Below, one piece after another: positions 16,142-26,453 of a stretch of 64,000 nt of DNA (position 1 is the stretch's first letter; each line of letters opens with the position of its first letter). The stretch is taken from contig CALFLL010000045.1 of NCBI GenBank assembly GCA_937880845.1, positions 74,603 through 138,602 of the forward strand, written 5' to 3'. The translations under genes were made by a program, and so were the position numbers. This DNA is from an uncultured Drancourtella sp. GTDB taxonomy: Bacteria > Bacillota > Clostridia > Lachnospirales > Lachnospiraceae. A model generated the notes under the pieces. It was given only the letters and a program-made list of their open reading frames with translations, searched no databases and was not told the origin of the DNA.

Positions 16142-18790
16142 GTGGCAGAGTTAACACCGATGATGCAGCAATATATAGAAACCAAAAAAGAATACAAAGA
16201 CTGCATTTTATTTTATCGTCTGGGAGATTTTTATGAAATGTTCTTTGACGATGCATTGACTGCGTCAAAAGAGCTGGAAATCACCCTGACAGGAAAAAAC
16301 TGTGGCTTAGAAGAACGGGCACCGATGTGCGGTGTCCCATATCATGCAGTGGACAGCTACTTAAACCGTCTTGTTGAAAAAGGATACAAGGTTGCAATCT
16401 GTGAGCAGGTGGAGGATCCAAAACAGGCAAAAGGGATCGTGAAAAGAAAAGTGATTCGAATTGTGACTCCCGGAACAAATTTGAATACACAGGCACTGGA
16501 CGAAACAAAAAATCATTACATCATGGCAATTTTTTATGATGCCGGAAGATATGGGGTATCTGTGGCGGATGTTTCTACCGGAGATTATTTTTTGACGGAA
16601 ATTGAAAACGAAACAAAATTATTTGATGAAATTTACAAGTTTTCTCCGTCTGAGATCATCTGCAATGAAGCACTTTATATGAGTGGAGCCGGATTGGATG
16701 AATTGAAAAACCGGATGAAGGTTACGATCTCGGCGTTGGATGCCTGGTATTTTGATGAGGACATCTGTAAAAAGACGCTAAAAGAACACTTTAAAACTTC
16801 TACATTGGAGAGTCTTGGAATTGCAGATTATGACTGCGGCGTGATCGCGGCAGGTGTGCTTTTGCAGTATTTGATCGAAACGCAGAAAACTTCTCTTTCT
16901 CATATAACAAAACTGACAAACTATGTTACCGGAAAATATATGTTGATTGACAGTTCTTCAAGAAGAAATCTGGAACTTTGTGAAACATTACGTGAAAAGC
17001 AGAAGAGAGGCTCCCTTTTGTGGGTGCTTGATAAGACCAAGACGGCAATGGGAGCAAGAACACTTCGAAAATATGTAGAGCAGCCGTTGATTGACAAGGC
17101 AGAAATCATACGACGGTTGGATGCAGTGGAAGAATTGAAAAACGAGGCCATTTCCAGAGAAGAAATTCGGGAATATCTGACACCGGTATACGATCTGGAA
17201 AGACTGGTCGGGAAAATTTCCTATCAGTCGGCAAATCCAAGGGACCTTATTGCCTTTAAAAGTTCTCTTTCCATGCTTCCGCATATCAGATATATTTTAA
17301 AGGAAATGAAAGCACCGCTTTTGCAGGAACTTTATGGGCAGATCGATCCACTGGAAGATTTGTGCAGCCTGGTAGAACAGTCCATCTTGGATGAACCTCC
17401 TCTTGCCATGAAAGAAGGAGGAATCATTAAAGATGGTTATAGCGAAGAGGTAGATAAACTTCGAAAGGCAAAAACGGATGGAAAAACCTGGTTGGCGGAG
17501 TTGGAACAGAAAGAACGCGAAAAAACAGGAATTAAAAATCTGAGGATTAAATACAACAAAGTCTTTGGATACTATCTGGAAGTTACGAATTCTTTTAAAG
17601 AAATGGTTCCGGATTACTATATAAGAAAACAGACCCTTGCGAATGCAGAACGGTACAGTATTCCGGAATTGAAGGAACTGGAAGATGTGATTCTTGGAGC
17701 AGAAGACAAGCTTTACGCATTGGAGTATGAGCTTTACTGCGGGGTGAGAAACAGGATCGCAGATGAGATTGTACGGATTCAGGAAACAGCCAAAGCAGTG
17801 GCAGCCGTTGATACCTTTGCTTCCCTTGCACTGGTAGCAGAGAGAAATCAGTATGTCCGTCCGAAGATCAATGAAAAAGGAACCATTGACATCAAAGACG
17901 GAAGGCATCCGGTAGTAGAAAGAATGATACCAAACAATATGTTCATCGCAAACGATACATATCTGGATGACAAAAAAAATCGGGTGGCCATTATCACAGG
18001 ACCAAATATGGCAGGAAAATCCACTTATATGCGTCAGACAGCACTGATTGTTCTTATGGCGCAGATCGGGTCTTTTGTACCCGCATCTTCCGCGAATATC
18101 GGTCTTGTGGACCGTATCTTTACGAGAGTGGGGGCATCCGATGACCTTGCCTCCGGGCAGAGTACGTTCATGGTGGAAATGACGGAAGTTGCCAATATTT
18201 TAAGAAATGCCACGAGCAATAGCCTTCTGATTCTTGATGAGATCGGAAGAGGAACCAGTACTTTCGACGGCCTTTCTATTGCGTGGGCAGTGGTGGAACA
18301 TATTTCCAATGCAAGACTTTTAGGTGCAAAAACACTGTTTGCCACTCATTATCATGAATTGACAGAACTGGAAGGAAAAATCGACAGTGTCAACAATTAC
18401 TGCATCGCAGTTAAAGAAAAAGGCGATGACATTGTGTTTTTAAGAAAAATCGTGCGTGGGGGTGCGGATCGAAGTTACGGAATCCAGGTAGCAAAGCTTG
18501 CAGGGGTTCCGGATACGGTGATCAGCCGTGCAAAAGAAATCTCCGAACAGCTTTCTGATGCGGATATTACAACAAAGGTGCGGGAAATGAGTGTCCAGGG
18601 ACAGGAAACAAAAGGAAAACAGACGAAAAAAATGGATGTTGTGGATATGGCACAAATGTCATTGTTTGATACGGTAACGGATCATGATGTGATCGAAGAG
18701 TTAAAGACAATGGATATCAGCCACATGACACCGATGGACGCAATGAATGCCTTGTATCAGCTTCAGAACAAACTGAATAATCGTTGGTAG
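16142..18790 (+). CDS. mutS: DNA mismatch repair protein MutS
   Basis: 882 residues. The mismatch-binding domain begins with the conserved TPMMQQYIETKKEYKDCILF and YRLGDFYEMF, which contains the Phe-x-Glu mismatch reader. The C-terminal ATPase has Walker A TGPNMAGKST (about 618-627), Walker B LLILDEIGRGTSTFDG and the helix-turn-helix dimer contact. It recognises mispaired bases and recruits MutL, encoded 13 bases downstream. GTG start with AAAGGAGA upstream. A TATAAT at 16055-16060 could be its -10 box, but I see no good -35 partner. Confidence 0.97.
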   Translation: MAELTPMMQQYIETKKEYKDCILFYRLGDFYEMFFDDALTASKELEITLTGKNCGLEERAPMCGVPYHAVDSYLNRLVEKGYKVAICEQVEDPKQAKGIVKRKVIRIVTPGTNLNTQALDETKNHYIMAIFYDAGRYGVSVADVSTGDYFLTEIENETKLFDEIYKFSPSEIICNEALYMSGAGLDELKNRMKVTISALDAWYFDEDICKKTLKEHFKTSTLESLGIADYDCGVIAAGVLLQYLIETQKTSLSHITKLTNYVTGKYMLIDSSSRRNLELCETLREKQKRGSLLWVLDKTKTAMGARTLRKYVEQPLIDKAEIIRRLDAVEELKNEAISREEIREYLTPVYDLERLVGKISYQSANPRDLIAFKSSLSMLPHIRYILKEMKAPLLQELYGQIDPLEDLCSLVEQSILDEPPLAMKEGGIIKDGYSEEVDKLRKAKTDGKTWLAELEQKEREKTGIKNLRIKYNKVFGYYLEVTNSFKEMVPDYYIRKQTLANAERYSIPELKELEDVILGAEDKLYALEYELYCGVRNRIADEIVRIQETAKAVAAVDTFASLALVAERNQYVRPKINEKGTIDIKDGRHPVVERMIPNNMFIANDTYLDDKKNRVAIITGPNMAGKSTYMRQTALIVLMAQIGSFVPASSANIGLVDRIFTRVGASDDLASGQSTFMVEMTEVANILRNATSNSLLILDEIGRGTSTFDGLSIAWAVVEHISNARLLGAKTLFATHYHELTELEGKIDSVNNYCIAVKEKGDDIVFLRKIVRGGADRSYGIQVAKLAGVPDTVISRAKEISEQLSDADITTKVREMSVQGQETKGKQTKKMDVVDMAQMSLFDTVTDHDVIEELKTMDISHMTPMDAMNALYQLQNKLNNRW

Positions 18791-18803
18791 AAAGGGTGGA
18801 AAA

Positions 18804-20750
18804 ATGGGGAAAATTCAGGTATTGGATCAGGTTACCATTGACAAGATTGCAGCGGGAGAAGTAGTAGAGCGTCCTGCATCGGTCGTAAAAGAGCTGGTGG
18901 AAAATGCGGTAGATGCAGGGGCGTCTGCCATTGAAACAGAAATTCAGGATGGCGGGATCTCTTTGATCAGAATCAAAGATAACGGAAGCGGGATTGATAA
19001 AGAAGATATCAAAAATGCGTTTCTGAGACACTCTACAAGCAAAATACGGTCTGTGGAGGATCTGACACATATTACCTCTCTTGGATTTCGTGGAGAAGCA
19101 CTTTCTAGCATTTCGGCAGTTTCTCAGGTGGAGATTATCACCAAAACAAAAGAGGAAGAATTGGGAGTCCGATATGAAATTTCGGGAGGACAGGAAAAGA
19201 ATCTGGAAGAAACAGGAGCACCTGACGGAACGACTTTTTTTATCAGACAGTTGTTTTATAATGTTCCTGCCAGAAGAAAGTTTTTAAAGACACCGATGAC
19301 AGAGGCGAGCCATGTCAGCGATCTGATGACAAGACTTGCTCTTTCTCATCCGGATATTTCCTTTCGGTTTTACAATAACGGACAGGAACGGCTCCACACT
19401 TCCGGAAACGGAAAGTTAAAGGATGTCATTTACCATGTGTACGGACGGGAAATCGTATCAAATCTTATCGAGGTATATGCCGAAAACAATGAGATTAGAC
19501 TGACAGGCTACATAGGGAAACCGGAAGTGACAAGAGGGAACAGAAATTTTGAAACCTTTTTCGTAAATAACAGATATATCAAAAGCAGTCTTTTGTCCAA
19601 GGCGGTGGAAGATGCCTATAAAGACTTTACCATGCAGCATAAATATCCGTTTGTGGTCCTGCATCTTGAAATCATCGGAGAGGAAATCGATGTCAATGTG
19701 CATCCGACAAAAATGGAACTGAGATTTGGGCATCAACAGGAAGTATATCAGTTCCTGTACCAGGTCATTGGGGATGCCCTTCACGGAAAAGAGCTGATTC
19801 CGGAAGTGGAAGCACCGGAGCCTGTTGCCATAAAAAAAGAGAAAATATCTGAGTCGGATCTGACAGAGGCAAAGAAACCGAATGCATCTAAGACGGAGAA
19901 TGACAGGAAAAAAGAAAAACCGGTTTCAGAAGAAAAAAATCTGGATTACTTTATGGAAAAGATGAAAGAACGGGTGAAATCTTATCATGAGCAACATTCC
20001 TGTGCAGAAGTAAAAGACAGAAAAGAAGTGTATGAACCTGCCATTCAAAAAAATAAGATCAGGGAGGCGGCTATATATCGGGCAAAGGAAGAGAGAAAGG
20101 AAAGGCAGGAAGAAAAAGAGCCGGAACAGCTTTCTTTGTTTGAAGAAAAACTGCTTGATAAGACATCGGTTCCGGATTATCGAATTATCGGTCAGGTATT
20201 TGATACCTATTGGATTGTCCAGTTTCACGACAGCATGTACATTATTGACCAACATGCGGCTCATGAAAGAGTGCTATATGAAAAAACATTAAAGGAAATG
20301 AAGACAAAAACCTATACGTCCCAGTATATCAGTCCGCCGATTATCCTGGATCTGTCCATGCAGGAAGCAGAACTTCTGCGCAAATACATGGACCGGTTTA
20401 CAAAAATCGGGTTTGAACTGGAGCCGTTTGGAGGAGACTCCTTTGCAGTACGGGCGGTTCCGGACAATTTGTTCAGTGTCGCAAAAAAAGAACTTTTAAT
20501 GGAAATGATCGATACGCTGTCAGAAGAAGTTAATTCAAATCTGACTCCCGAAATACTGGACGAAAAAATCGCGTCCATGTCCTGTAAAGCGGCTGTAAAA
20601 GGAAATTACAGATTATCTCAAAAAGAGGTGGAGGTTTTACTGGATGAACTGTTGAAACTTGATAATCCATACCATTGTCCTCATGGACGTCCGACGATCA
20701 TTGCCATGACAAAAAGAGAATTGGAAAAGAAATTTAAGAGAATCATTTAG
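18804..20750 (+). CDS. mutL: DNA mismatch repair protein MutL
   Basis: 648 residues. The GHKL ATPase domain has IAAGEVVERPASVVKELVEN, DNGSGI and GFRGEALSSI. After an acidic/basic linker (about 335-450) comes the dimerisation domain with the endonuclease motif DQHAAHERVLYE (about 481-492), plus CKAAVKGNY and CPHGRPT near the end. These show it is the nicking type of MutL used by bacteria without MutH. It is co-transcribed with mutS. Confidence 0.97.
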   Translation: MGKIQVLDQVTIDKIAAGEVVERPASVVKELVENAVDAGASAIETEIQDGGISLIRIKDNGSGIDKEDIKNAFLRHSTSKIRSVEDLTHITSLGFRGEALSSISAVSQVEIITKTKEEELGVRYEISGGQEKNLEETGAPDGTTFFIRQLFYNVPARRKFLKTPMTEASHVSDLMTRLALSHPDISFRFYNNGQERLHTSGNGKLKDVIYHVYGREIVSNLIEVYAENNEIRLTGYIGKPEVTRGNRNFETFFVNNRYIKSSLLSKAVEDAYKDFTMQHKYPFVVLHLEIIGEEIDVNVHPTKMELRFGHQQEVYQFLYQVIGDALHGKELIPEVEAPEPVAIKKEKISESDLTEAKKPNASKTENDRKKEKPVSEEKNLDYFMEKMKERVKSYHEQHSCAEVKDRKEVYEPAIQKNKIREAAIYRAKEERKERQEEKEPEQLSLFEEKLLDKTSVPDYRIIGQVFDTYWIVQFHDSMYIIDQHAAHERVLYEKTLKEMKTKTYTSQYISPPIILDLSMQEAELLRKYMDRFTKIGFELEPFGGDSFAVRAVPDNLFSVAKKELLMEMIDTLSEEVNSNLTPEILDEKIASMSCKAAVKGNYRLSQKEVEVLLDELLKLDNPYHCPHGRPTIIAMTKRELEKKFKRII

Positions 20751-20769
20751 AATTATGGAAGAGGGAAAA

Positions 20770-21717
20770 ATGGAAAAAAGACCACTTGTAATTTTGACCG
20801 GACCGACGGCGGTAGGAAAAACCGCATTGTCCATCCGACTGGCAAAAGCAATCGGAGGAGAAATCATTTCTGCAGATTCCATGCAGGTTTATCGTTATAT
20901 GGATATCGGTTCGGCAAAGATAAAAACGGAAGAAATGGAAGGAATCAGACATCATCTGATTGATGTGCTGAATCCTGAGGAAGAATTTAATGTTGTCAGA
21001 TTCCAGACTCTTGCAAAACAGGCGATGGAAGAGATTCATCAAAGAGGAAAGATTCCTGTGGTGGCAGGAGGTACCGGATTTTATATCCAGGCTCTTGTCA
21101 ATGATATTGATTTTACGAAAAATGACGGGGATGGTTCTTATCGGGAGGAATTGTCAGACTTTGCAAAAGTACATGGAGCAGATGCACTTCATGAACGGCT
21201 GAAAGAGGTGGATCCGAAAGCGGCACAGGAAATCCATGCCAACAATGTAAAGCGGGTGATTCGGGCACTGGAATTTTATCAACAGACGGGAAAACGGATT
21301 TCCGAACATAATGAAGAGGAACGAAAGAAAACATCTCCGTATCAGTATACGTATTTTGTCCTGAATGATGACAGGCAGAAGCTGTATGAAAGAATCGAAA
21401 GACGAGTGGATGCGATGTTGGAAGAGGGATTGGTAGATGAAGTAAGAAAATTGAAAGAAATGGGATGTACCAAGGAAATGGTTTCCATGCAGGGACTGGG
21501 GTATAAGGAAATCCTTGCGTATTTAAACGGAGAATGCACCCTGGAAGAAGCAGTATATATCCTGAAACGAGATACAAGACACTTTGCAAAACGTCAGCTT
21601 ACCTGGTTTAAAAGAGAAAAAGATGTGATCTGGGTTTCAAAACCGGATTTTGGATATAATGAAACAAGCATACTGGAATATTTACTGGAAAATTTAAAGA
21701 AAAGGGGAATAATATAA
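20770..21717 (+). CDS. miaA: tRNA dimethylallyltransferase
   Basis: About 315 residues. P-loop GPTAVGKT, SADSMQVYRYMDIGSAK and AGGTGFYIQALVNDIDF are the hallmark motifs, followed by the RQLTWFKRE substrate-binding region near the C-terminus. It transfers dimethylallyl to A37 of tRNAs reading U-initial codons, the substrate step for MiaB. An ATG five codons upstream is possible; I chose the one with GAGGG in front. Part of the mutS-mutL-miaA operon. Confidence 0.95.
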   Translation: MEKRPLVILTGPTAVGKTALSIRLAKAIGGEIISADSMQVYRYMDIGSAKIKTEEMEGIRHHLIDVLNPEEEFNVVRFQTLAKQAMEEIHQRGKIPVVAGGTGFYIQALVNDIDFTKNDGDGSYREELSDFAKVHGADALHERLKEVDPKAAQEIHANNVKRVIRALEFYQQTGKRISEHNEEERKKTSPYQYTYFVLNDDRQKLYERIERRVDAMLEEGLVDEVRKLKEMGCTKEMVSMQGLGYKEILAYLNGECTLEEAVYILKRDTRHFAKRQLTWFKREKDVIWVSKPDFGYNETSILEYLLENLKKRGII

Positions 21718-21718
21718 A

Positions 21719-23008
21719 ATGGAACAAAATGTGATGGAAGCTTTTTATGAAAAAGCCGGAATTTCAAAAAAAGTTTATGAATTCGGAACTAAAATCGAAA
21801 CGGCATTAAAAGACCGTTTTGAAGAAATTGACAAAATCGCAGAGTACAATCAGCTAAAAGTGGTTCATGCCATGCAAAAAGCCCGCGTAAATGCGGAATG
21901 TTTCAACTATGTTTCCGGTTACGGATACAATGATTTTGGAAGAGATACTCTGGAAAAAGTGTATGCGAATATTTTCCATACAGAAGATGCACTGGTAAGA
22001 CCGCAGATTACCTGTGGTACCCATGCCCTTGCCCTTGCCCTTGCGGCAAATCTGCGTCCGGGAGACGAAATGATTTCCGTTGCAGGAAAACCATATGATA
22101 CATTGGAAGAGGTTATCGGAATCCGTGAGTCCAAAGGTTCTTTAAAAGAATACGGAATTACTTACAAGCAGGTGGATCTTTTGCCGGATGGAAGTTTTGA
22201 TTTTGAAACCATAGCAGACACGGTAAGACCGGATACGAAACTGGTAACGATCCAGCGCTCCAAAGGCTACCAGACACGTCCTAGCTTTTCTGTGGCTCAG
22301 ATCGGAGAGGCGATTCGTTTTATCAAAGAGCGTTTTCCAAATGTCATCTGCATGGTAGATAATTGTTACGGTGAGTTTGTGGAATTAGAAGAACCAAGTG
22401 ATGTGGGAGCAGATATGGTTGTCGGATCACTGATCAAAAATCCGGGCGGCGGACTTGCTCCGATTGGTGGATACATTGCCGGACGAAGCGACCTTATTGA
22501 AAATTGTGCATATCGTTTAACTTCTCCGGGACTTGGAAAAGAAGTAGGGGCAACCCTTGGTGTGACGAAAGATTTTTATCAAGGTCTGTTCCTTGCACCG
22601 ACGGTTGTAAAAGGAGCGGTAAAAGGAGCTATTTTTGCCGCGGGCATTTATGAAAAACTCGGGTTTAAAGTTATACCATCTATGGGTGAAGAACGCCATG
22701 ATATTATTCAGGCAGTAGAGTTTGGAACACCGGAAGGAGTGATTGCATTTTGCCAGGGAATCCAGGCAGCAGCACCGGTAGACAGTTATGTGACACCGGA
22801 ACCATGGGCGATGCCGGGATATGACAGCGACGTAATCATGGCGGCAGGTGCCTTTGTGCAGGGATCTTCCATCGAACTTTCGGCAGATGCACCGATCAAA
22901 CCGCCGTATGCAGTATACTTCCAGGGAGGACTTACATGGGAACATGCCAAATACGGAATTTTAATGACGCTCCAGAAACTGGTGGAAAAAGGAGTCGTTT
23001 TATTATAA
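21719..23008 (+). CDS. Methionine gamma-lyase family PLP enzyme (aluminum resistance protein-like)
   Basis: 429 residues, fold type I PLP enzyme. The PLP region has CGTHALALALAANLRPGDEM, VDNCYGEFVE, and the Schiff-base Lys in GSLIKNPGGGLAPIGGYIAG. It belongs to the YnbB / 'aluminum resistance' family found beside miaA and hfq in many Firmicutes; it is related to Cys/Met metabolism enzymes but its substrate is not proven. The gene starts one base after miaA ends, so translation is coupled. Confidence 0.85.
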   Translation: MEQNVMEAFYEKAGISKKVYEFGTKIETALKDRFEEIDKIAEYNQLKVVHAMQKARVNAECFNYVSGYGYNDFGRDTLEKVYANIFHTEDALVRPQITCGTHALALALAANLRPGDEMISVAGKPYDTLEEVIGIRESKGSLKEYGITYKQVDLLPDGSFDFETIADTVRPDTKLVTIQRSKGYQTRPSFSVAQIGEAIRFIKERFPNVICMVDNCYGEFVELEEPSDVGADMVVGSLIKNPGGGLAPIGGYIAGRSDLIENCAYRLTSPGLGKEVGATLGVTKDFYQGLFLAPTVVKGAVKGAIFAAGIYEKLGFKVIPSMGEERHDIIQAVEFGTPEGVIAFCQGIQAAAPVDSYVTPEPWAMPGYDSDVIMAAGAFVQGSSIELSADAPIKPPYAVYFQGGLTWEHAKYGILMTLQKLVEKGVVLL

Positions 23009-23020
23009 AGGGGAGAACAT

Positions 23021-24319
23021 ATGGAACAGATAATCGTAATCGGAGGGGGAGCATCCGGAATGATGGCGGCTCTTTCTGCCGCACGAAAAGGTGCCAAAGT
23101 ATTGATCTTAGAGCGGAACAGTAAGATGGGGAAAAAGATTTTGGCAACCGGTAATGGAAAGTGCAATTTTACAAATATCAATCAGAGCCCGGCATGTTAT
23201 AGGGGAGAACACCCGGAATTTGCATGGGAAGCTGTTTGTTCTTTTCCCGTGTCGGATACAATACGTTTTTTTTTGGAGGCCGGACTGTATTCCAAAAATC
23301 GAAACGGATATTTGTACCCTAATTCTGAACAGGCACAGGCGGTCCGGGACATCCTCCAAATGGAGTTGGAGCGTCTGCAGGTCAGAGTGGAAACCGATAC
23401 GGATGTAAGAGAGATCAAAAAAGAGAAAGAAGGGTTTTTGATTTCGGGAGTCAGACAGATTTTAACCCCTAAAAAGCAAAGCAAAAAAAGGATTGTTTTT
23501 GTGAAAACAGGAGAAGAAAAAAAACAGTGGCATACCCGAAAAGTCATCCTGGCAACCGGCGGAATGGCATTCTCTTCCAGCGGTTCGGATGGAACGGGCA
23601 TAAAGCTGGCAAAAAGGCTTGGACATACCATCGTCCCATGTGTTCCGGCACTGGTACAATTACATTGCAGGGAAACATTTTACAGTCTACTTGCCGGCGT
23701 AAGAGTTACAGCTAAAGTAGAACTTCTGATTGACGAAGTAACAGAGGCGATGGACACCGGAGAAATACAGTTCACAAACTATGGGATTTCCGGTATTCCG
23801 GTTTTTCAAGTAAGTCGGTATGCGGCGAAAGCATTGGAAACAGGGAAGAAAAAGATTCGTGCAGAGATTGATTTTATGCCTGATTTTACGAAAGAACAGT
23901 TGGAAAATTTTCTTGAAAACCGAAAAAAACAACATCCGGAAAAAACAATGAGCGATTATTTTACAGGATTGTTTCACGATAAGATTGCAAACGTGTTATT
24001 AGAAAGAGCAGATATCCCGAAAGATTTGCCGGCAGGAAAACTGTCACAGAAACAAAAGGAAAGTCTATGTAAGCAAATTAAAAGTTTTTCTACGGAAATT
24101 ATCGATACAAACGGATTTGAGCAGGCACAGGTCAGTGCCGGAGGAGTTTCCACAGAAGAGATTGATGTACATACAATGGAATCACGAAAAATACCGGGAT
24201 TATATTTTGCCGGGGAAGTGATGGATGTGGATGGAATGTGCGGAGGCTATAATCTTCAGTGGGCATGGTCAAGTGGATTTTTAGCAGGAAGTCATGCGGC
24301 AGGAAAGGAAGAAAGATGA
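23021..24319 (+). CDS. HI0933/BaiN-type flavoprotein
   Basis: 432 residues. FAD-binding GGGASGMMAALSAARKGAKV at the N-terminus, KKILATGNGKCNFTN, LATGGMAFSSSGSDGTGIKL, and the C-terminal ending GEVMDVDGMCGGYNLQWAWS are all typical of the HI0933 family. Members are called BaiN in bile-acid work; the true substrate is uncertain and nothing here links it to bile acids. The stop codon overlaps the ATG of the next flavoprotein gene (ATGA). Confidence 0.85.
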   Translation: MEQIIVIGGGASGMMAALSAARKGAKVLILERNSKMGKKILATGNGKCNFTNINQSPACYRGEHPEFAWEAVCSFPVSDTIRFFLEAGLYSKNRNGYLYPNSEQAQAVRDILQMELERLQVRVETDTDVREIKKEKEGFLISGVRQILTPKKQSKKRIVFVKTGEEKKQWHTRKVILATGGMAFSSSGSDGTGIKLAKRLGHTIVPCVPALVQLHCRETFYSLLAGVRVTAKVELLIDEVTEAMDTGEIQFTNYGISGIPVFQVSRYAAKALETGKKKIRAEIDFMPDFTKEQLENFLENRKKQHPEKTMSDYFTGLFHDKIANVLLERADIPKDLPAGKLSQKQKESLCKQIKSFSTEIIDTNGFEQAQVSAGGVSTEEIDVHTMESRKIPGLYFAGEVMDVDGMCGGYNLQWAWSSGFLAGSHAAGKEER

Positions 24320-25938
24320 TACGAATCGGGCAGGTAAAATTAAAAACAGGACATTCTAAAGAAGACTTGTATCGAAAAACAGAAAAGATTCTCGGAGTAA
24401 CAGAAGAAGATATCGAATCTCTGGAAATCCATAAACGTTCCCTGGATGCCAGAAAGAAGCCGGAACTGTTTTTTGTATATACGGTAGATGTTTCTTTAAA
24501 ATATCCGAAAAAAGAAAAGAAAATTTTAAAAAGAATGGAAAAAAAGAAGGACATCTGTGAAGTACAAAAAGAAGACTATCAATTTCCGAAGAAAAAAGAC
24601 GGAGACTGCCGGAAGGAAAGGCCTGTTGTTATCGGAAGCGGACCGGCGGGAATGTTTTGTGCATATATGCTGGCTGTAAGCGGATACCGCCCTGTTCTGA
24701 TTGAACGGGGAGCCATGGTAGAGGAACGGAAAAAAGACGTGGAAGAGTTTTGGAAGACAGGAGTTTTGAATACCGTTTCCAATGTACAGTTCGGAGAAGG
24801 AGGGGCCGGTACATTCTCAGACGGGAAACTGAACACCCTTGTAAAAGACCCAAGAGGAATCGGACGCAAGGTGCTGAAAATTTTTACGGAACACGGGGCA
24901 CCGGAAGAAATCCTGTATGAGAACAAGCCTCATATCGGAACAGATGTCCTGATTGATGTGGTAAAAAATATGAGGCTCTCCATAGAAGATGCAGGAGGTA
25001 CCTGTCTGTTTCATACAAAAATGACCGGATTGGAAGTGAAAGACGGAATCTTAAAAGGAGTGTGGATTTCCAAAGAAGGAAAGGAAGAACTGTTGAAAAC
25101 GGATACGGCTGTCCTTGCAATCGGACATAGTGCAAGAGATACTTTTAAAATTCTGTATGAGCAAGGAATCCCAATGGAACCGAAATCTTTTGCAGTGGGT
25201 GTCAGGACGGAACATCTTCAGTCCATGATCAATGAGTCCCAGTACGGAACGAAATCCCATCCCCATCTTCCGGCTGCGGCCTATAAGCTGACTGCAAAAG
25301 CCGGGAACGGAAGGGGAGTATATACCTTTTGTATGTGTCCGGGCGGTTATGTTGTTAATGCTTCGTCAGAAGAAGGACGGCTTTGTGTGAACGGTATGAG
25401 TTATCATGACCGTGGCGGGAAAAATGCAAACAGTGCAGTGATCGTTACCGTGACACCGGAAGATTATAAAGGAGAAGAGGAACTGACGCCGCTTTCCGGT
25501 GTGGAATTTCAAAGAAAATTGGAAGAAAAAGCGTATCTTGCAGGAAACGGGAAAATTCCGGTGCAGTGTTTCGGGGATTTTTGCGAAAATAAAATCTCTG
25601 ATTCTTTTGGAGAAGTACTCCCGCAGATGAAAGGAGCATACTGTTTTGGCGATGTCCGGGGGATTTTTCCGGAAGAAATTGCCGAGTCCATTCAAGAAGG
25701 AATATTTCAATTTGATAGAAAAATACACGGTTTTGCAAATAAGGATACCGTCTTATCCGGTGTGGAGGCCAGAACCTCATCACCTCTTCGCATTCTGAGA
25801 GATGAAACCATGCAAAGTATAAAGATAAAAGGTCTTTATCCATGTGGAGAAGGTGCGGGATATGCAGGAGGAATCACATCCGCCGCCATGGATGGAATCA
25901 AAGTAGCGGAAAGTATTGCATATAGCAAAAGCAAATAA
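24316..25938 (+). CDS. FAD-dependent oxidoreductase, COG2509 type
   Basis: 540 residues. An N-terminal ferredoxin-like part (about 1-85) precedes the FAD domain GSGPAGMFCAYMLAVSGYRP, NVQFGEGGAGTFSDGKLNTL and VLAIGHSARDTF, with a C-terminal CGEGAGYAGGITSAAMDGIK. These match the large uncharacterised COG2509 dehydrogenase family. Overlap of four bases with the preceding flavoprotein gene points to joint expression. Reaction unknown. Confidence 0.85.
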   Translation: MIRIGQVKLKTGHSKEDLYRKTEKILGVTEEDIESLEIHKRSLDARKKPELFFVYTVDVSLKYPKKEKKILKRMEKKKDICEVQKEDYQFPKKKDGDCRKERPVVIGSGPAGMFCAYMLAVSGYRPVLIERGAMVEERKKDVEEFWKTGVLNTVSNVQFGEGGAGTFSDGKLNTLVKDPRGIGRKVLKIFTEHGAPEEILYENKPHIGTDVLIDVVKNMRLSIEDAGGTCLFHTKMTGLEVKDGILKGVWISKEGKEELLKTDTAVLAIGHSARDTFKILYEQGIPMEPKSFAVGVRTEHLQSMINESQYGTKSHPHLPAAAYKLTAKAGNGRGVYTFCMCPGGYVVNASSEEGRLCVNGMSYHDRGGKNANSAVIVTVTPEDYKGEEELTPLSGVEFQRKLEEKAYLAGNGKIPVQCFGDFCENKISDSFGEVLPQMKGAYCFGDVRGIFPEEIAESIQEGIFQFDRKIHGFANKDTVLSGVEARTSSPLRILRDETMQSIKIKGLYPCGEGAGYAGGITSAAMDGIKVAESIAYSKSK

Positions 25939-25957
25939 CCGTAAATATTATTATCCT

Positions 25958-25983
25958 AAGATGAATATTATATCATCTTTTTC
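25958..25983 (+). terminator. Short terminator after the flavoprotein operon
   Basis: AAGATGA and TCATCTT arms around an eight-base AT loop, followed by TTTTC. Stem is short, so moderate confidence. Confidence 0.5.
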
Positions 25984-26159
25984 ATTGCTGTATTCGGTTT
26001 ACTGGTAAATCGATTAGTAACAAAAGTGTCGAAAAACGCCGTGAATACGTTAAGTTTCCTTAAGAAAATTTTAAGAGAGAAAAGCCCTATACACTTTTTT
26101 TGAAATGTGATAGAATAAAAACGGTTTGTAAAAGATTTGAGATGAGGAGGATATATAGA

Positions 26160-26419
26160 TGAGAGGAGCAAGAAGCAAAAATGGATGGGCTTTGTTCCTG
26201 ATGCTTCTGGCAGGTATGGTATTAGGCGGTTTTATCGGTATGCTTGCAGAAGATGTTCCGGCACTTTCCTGGCTTTCTTACGGTCAGACCTTTGGTCTTT
26301 CACAGCCAATTGTTCTGGATTTGGGCGTTTTGGTCCTGACATTTGCTTTGACAGTAAAAATCTCTATTGCCAGTATTATCGGTCTGTTGATTTCTATTAT
26401 CATTTATCGCTTCTTATAA
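26160..26419 (+). CDS. DUF4321 membrane protein
   Basis: 86 residues with two membrane segments (about 10-30 and 55-83). The order GWALFLMLLAGMVLGGFIG then FGLSQPIVLDLGVLVLTFAL is the DUF4321 pattern, seen next to radC and mreB in Clostridia. Function unknown. GAGGAGG lies before the ATG. Confidence 0.8.
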
Positions 26420-26453
26420 TCTATTGAATACGTCATCAGAGTTTACATAAGAT

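Noticed and set aside
17297..17908. Antisense frame of 203 codons opposite mutS
   Set aside because: Lies within mutS, composition typical of shadow frames.
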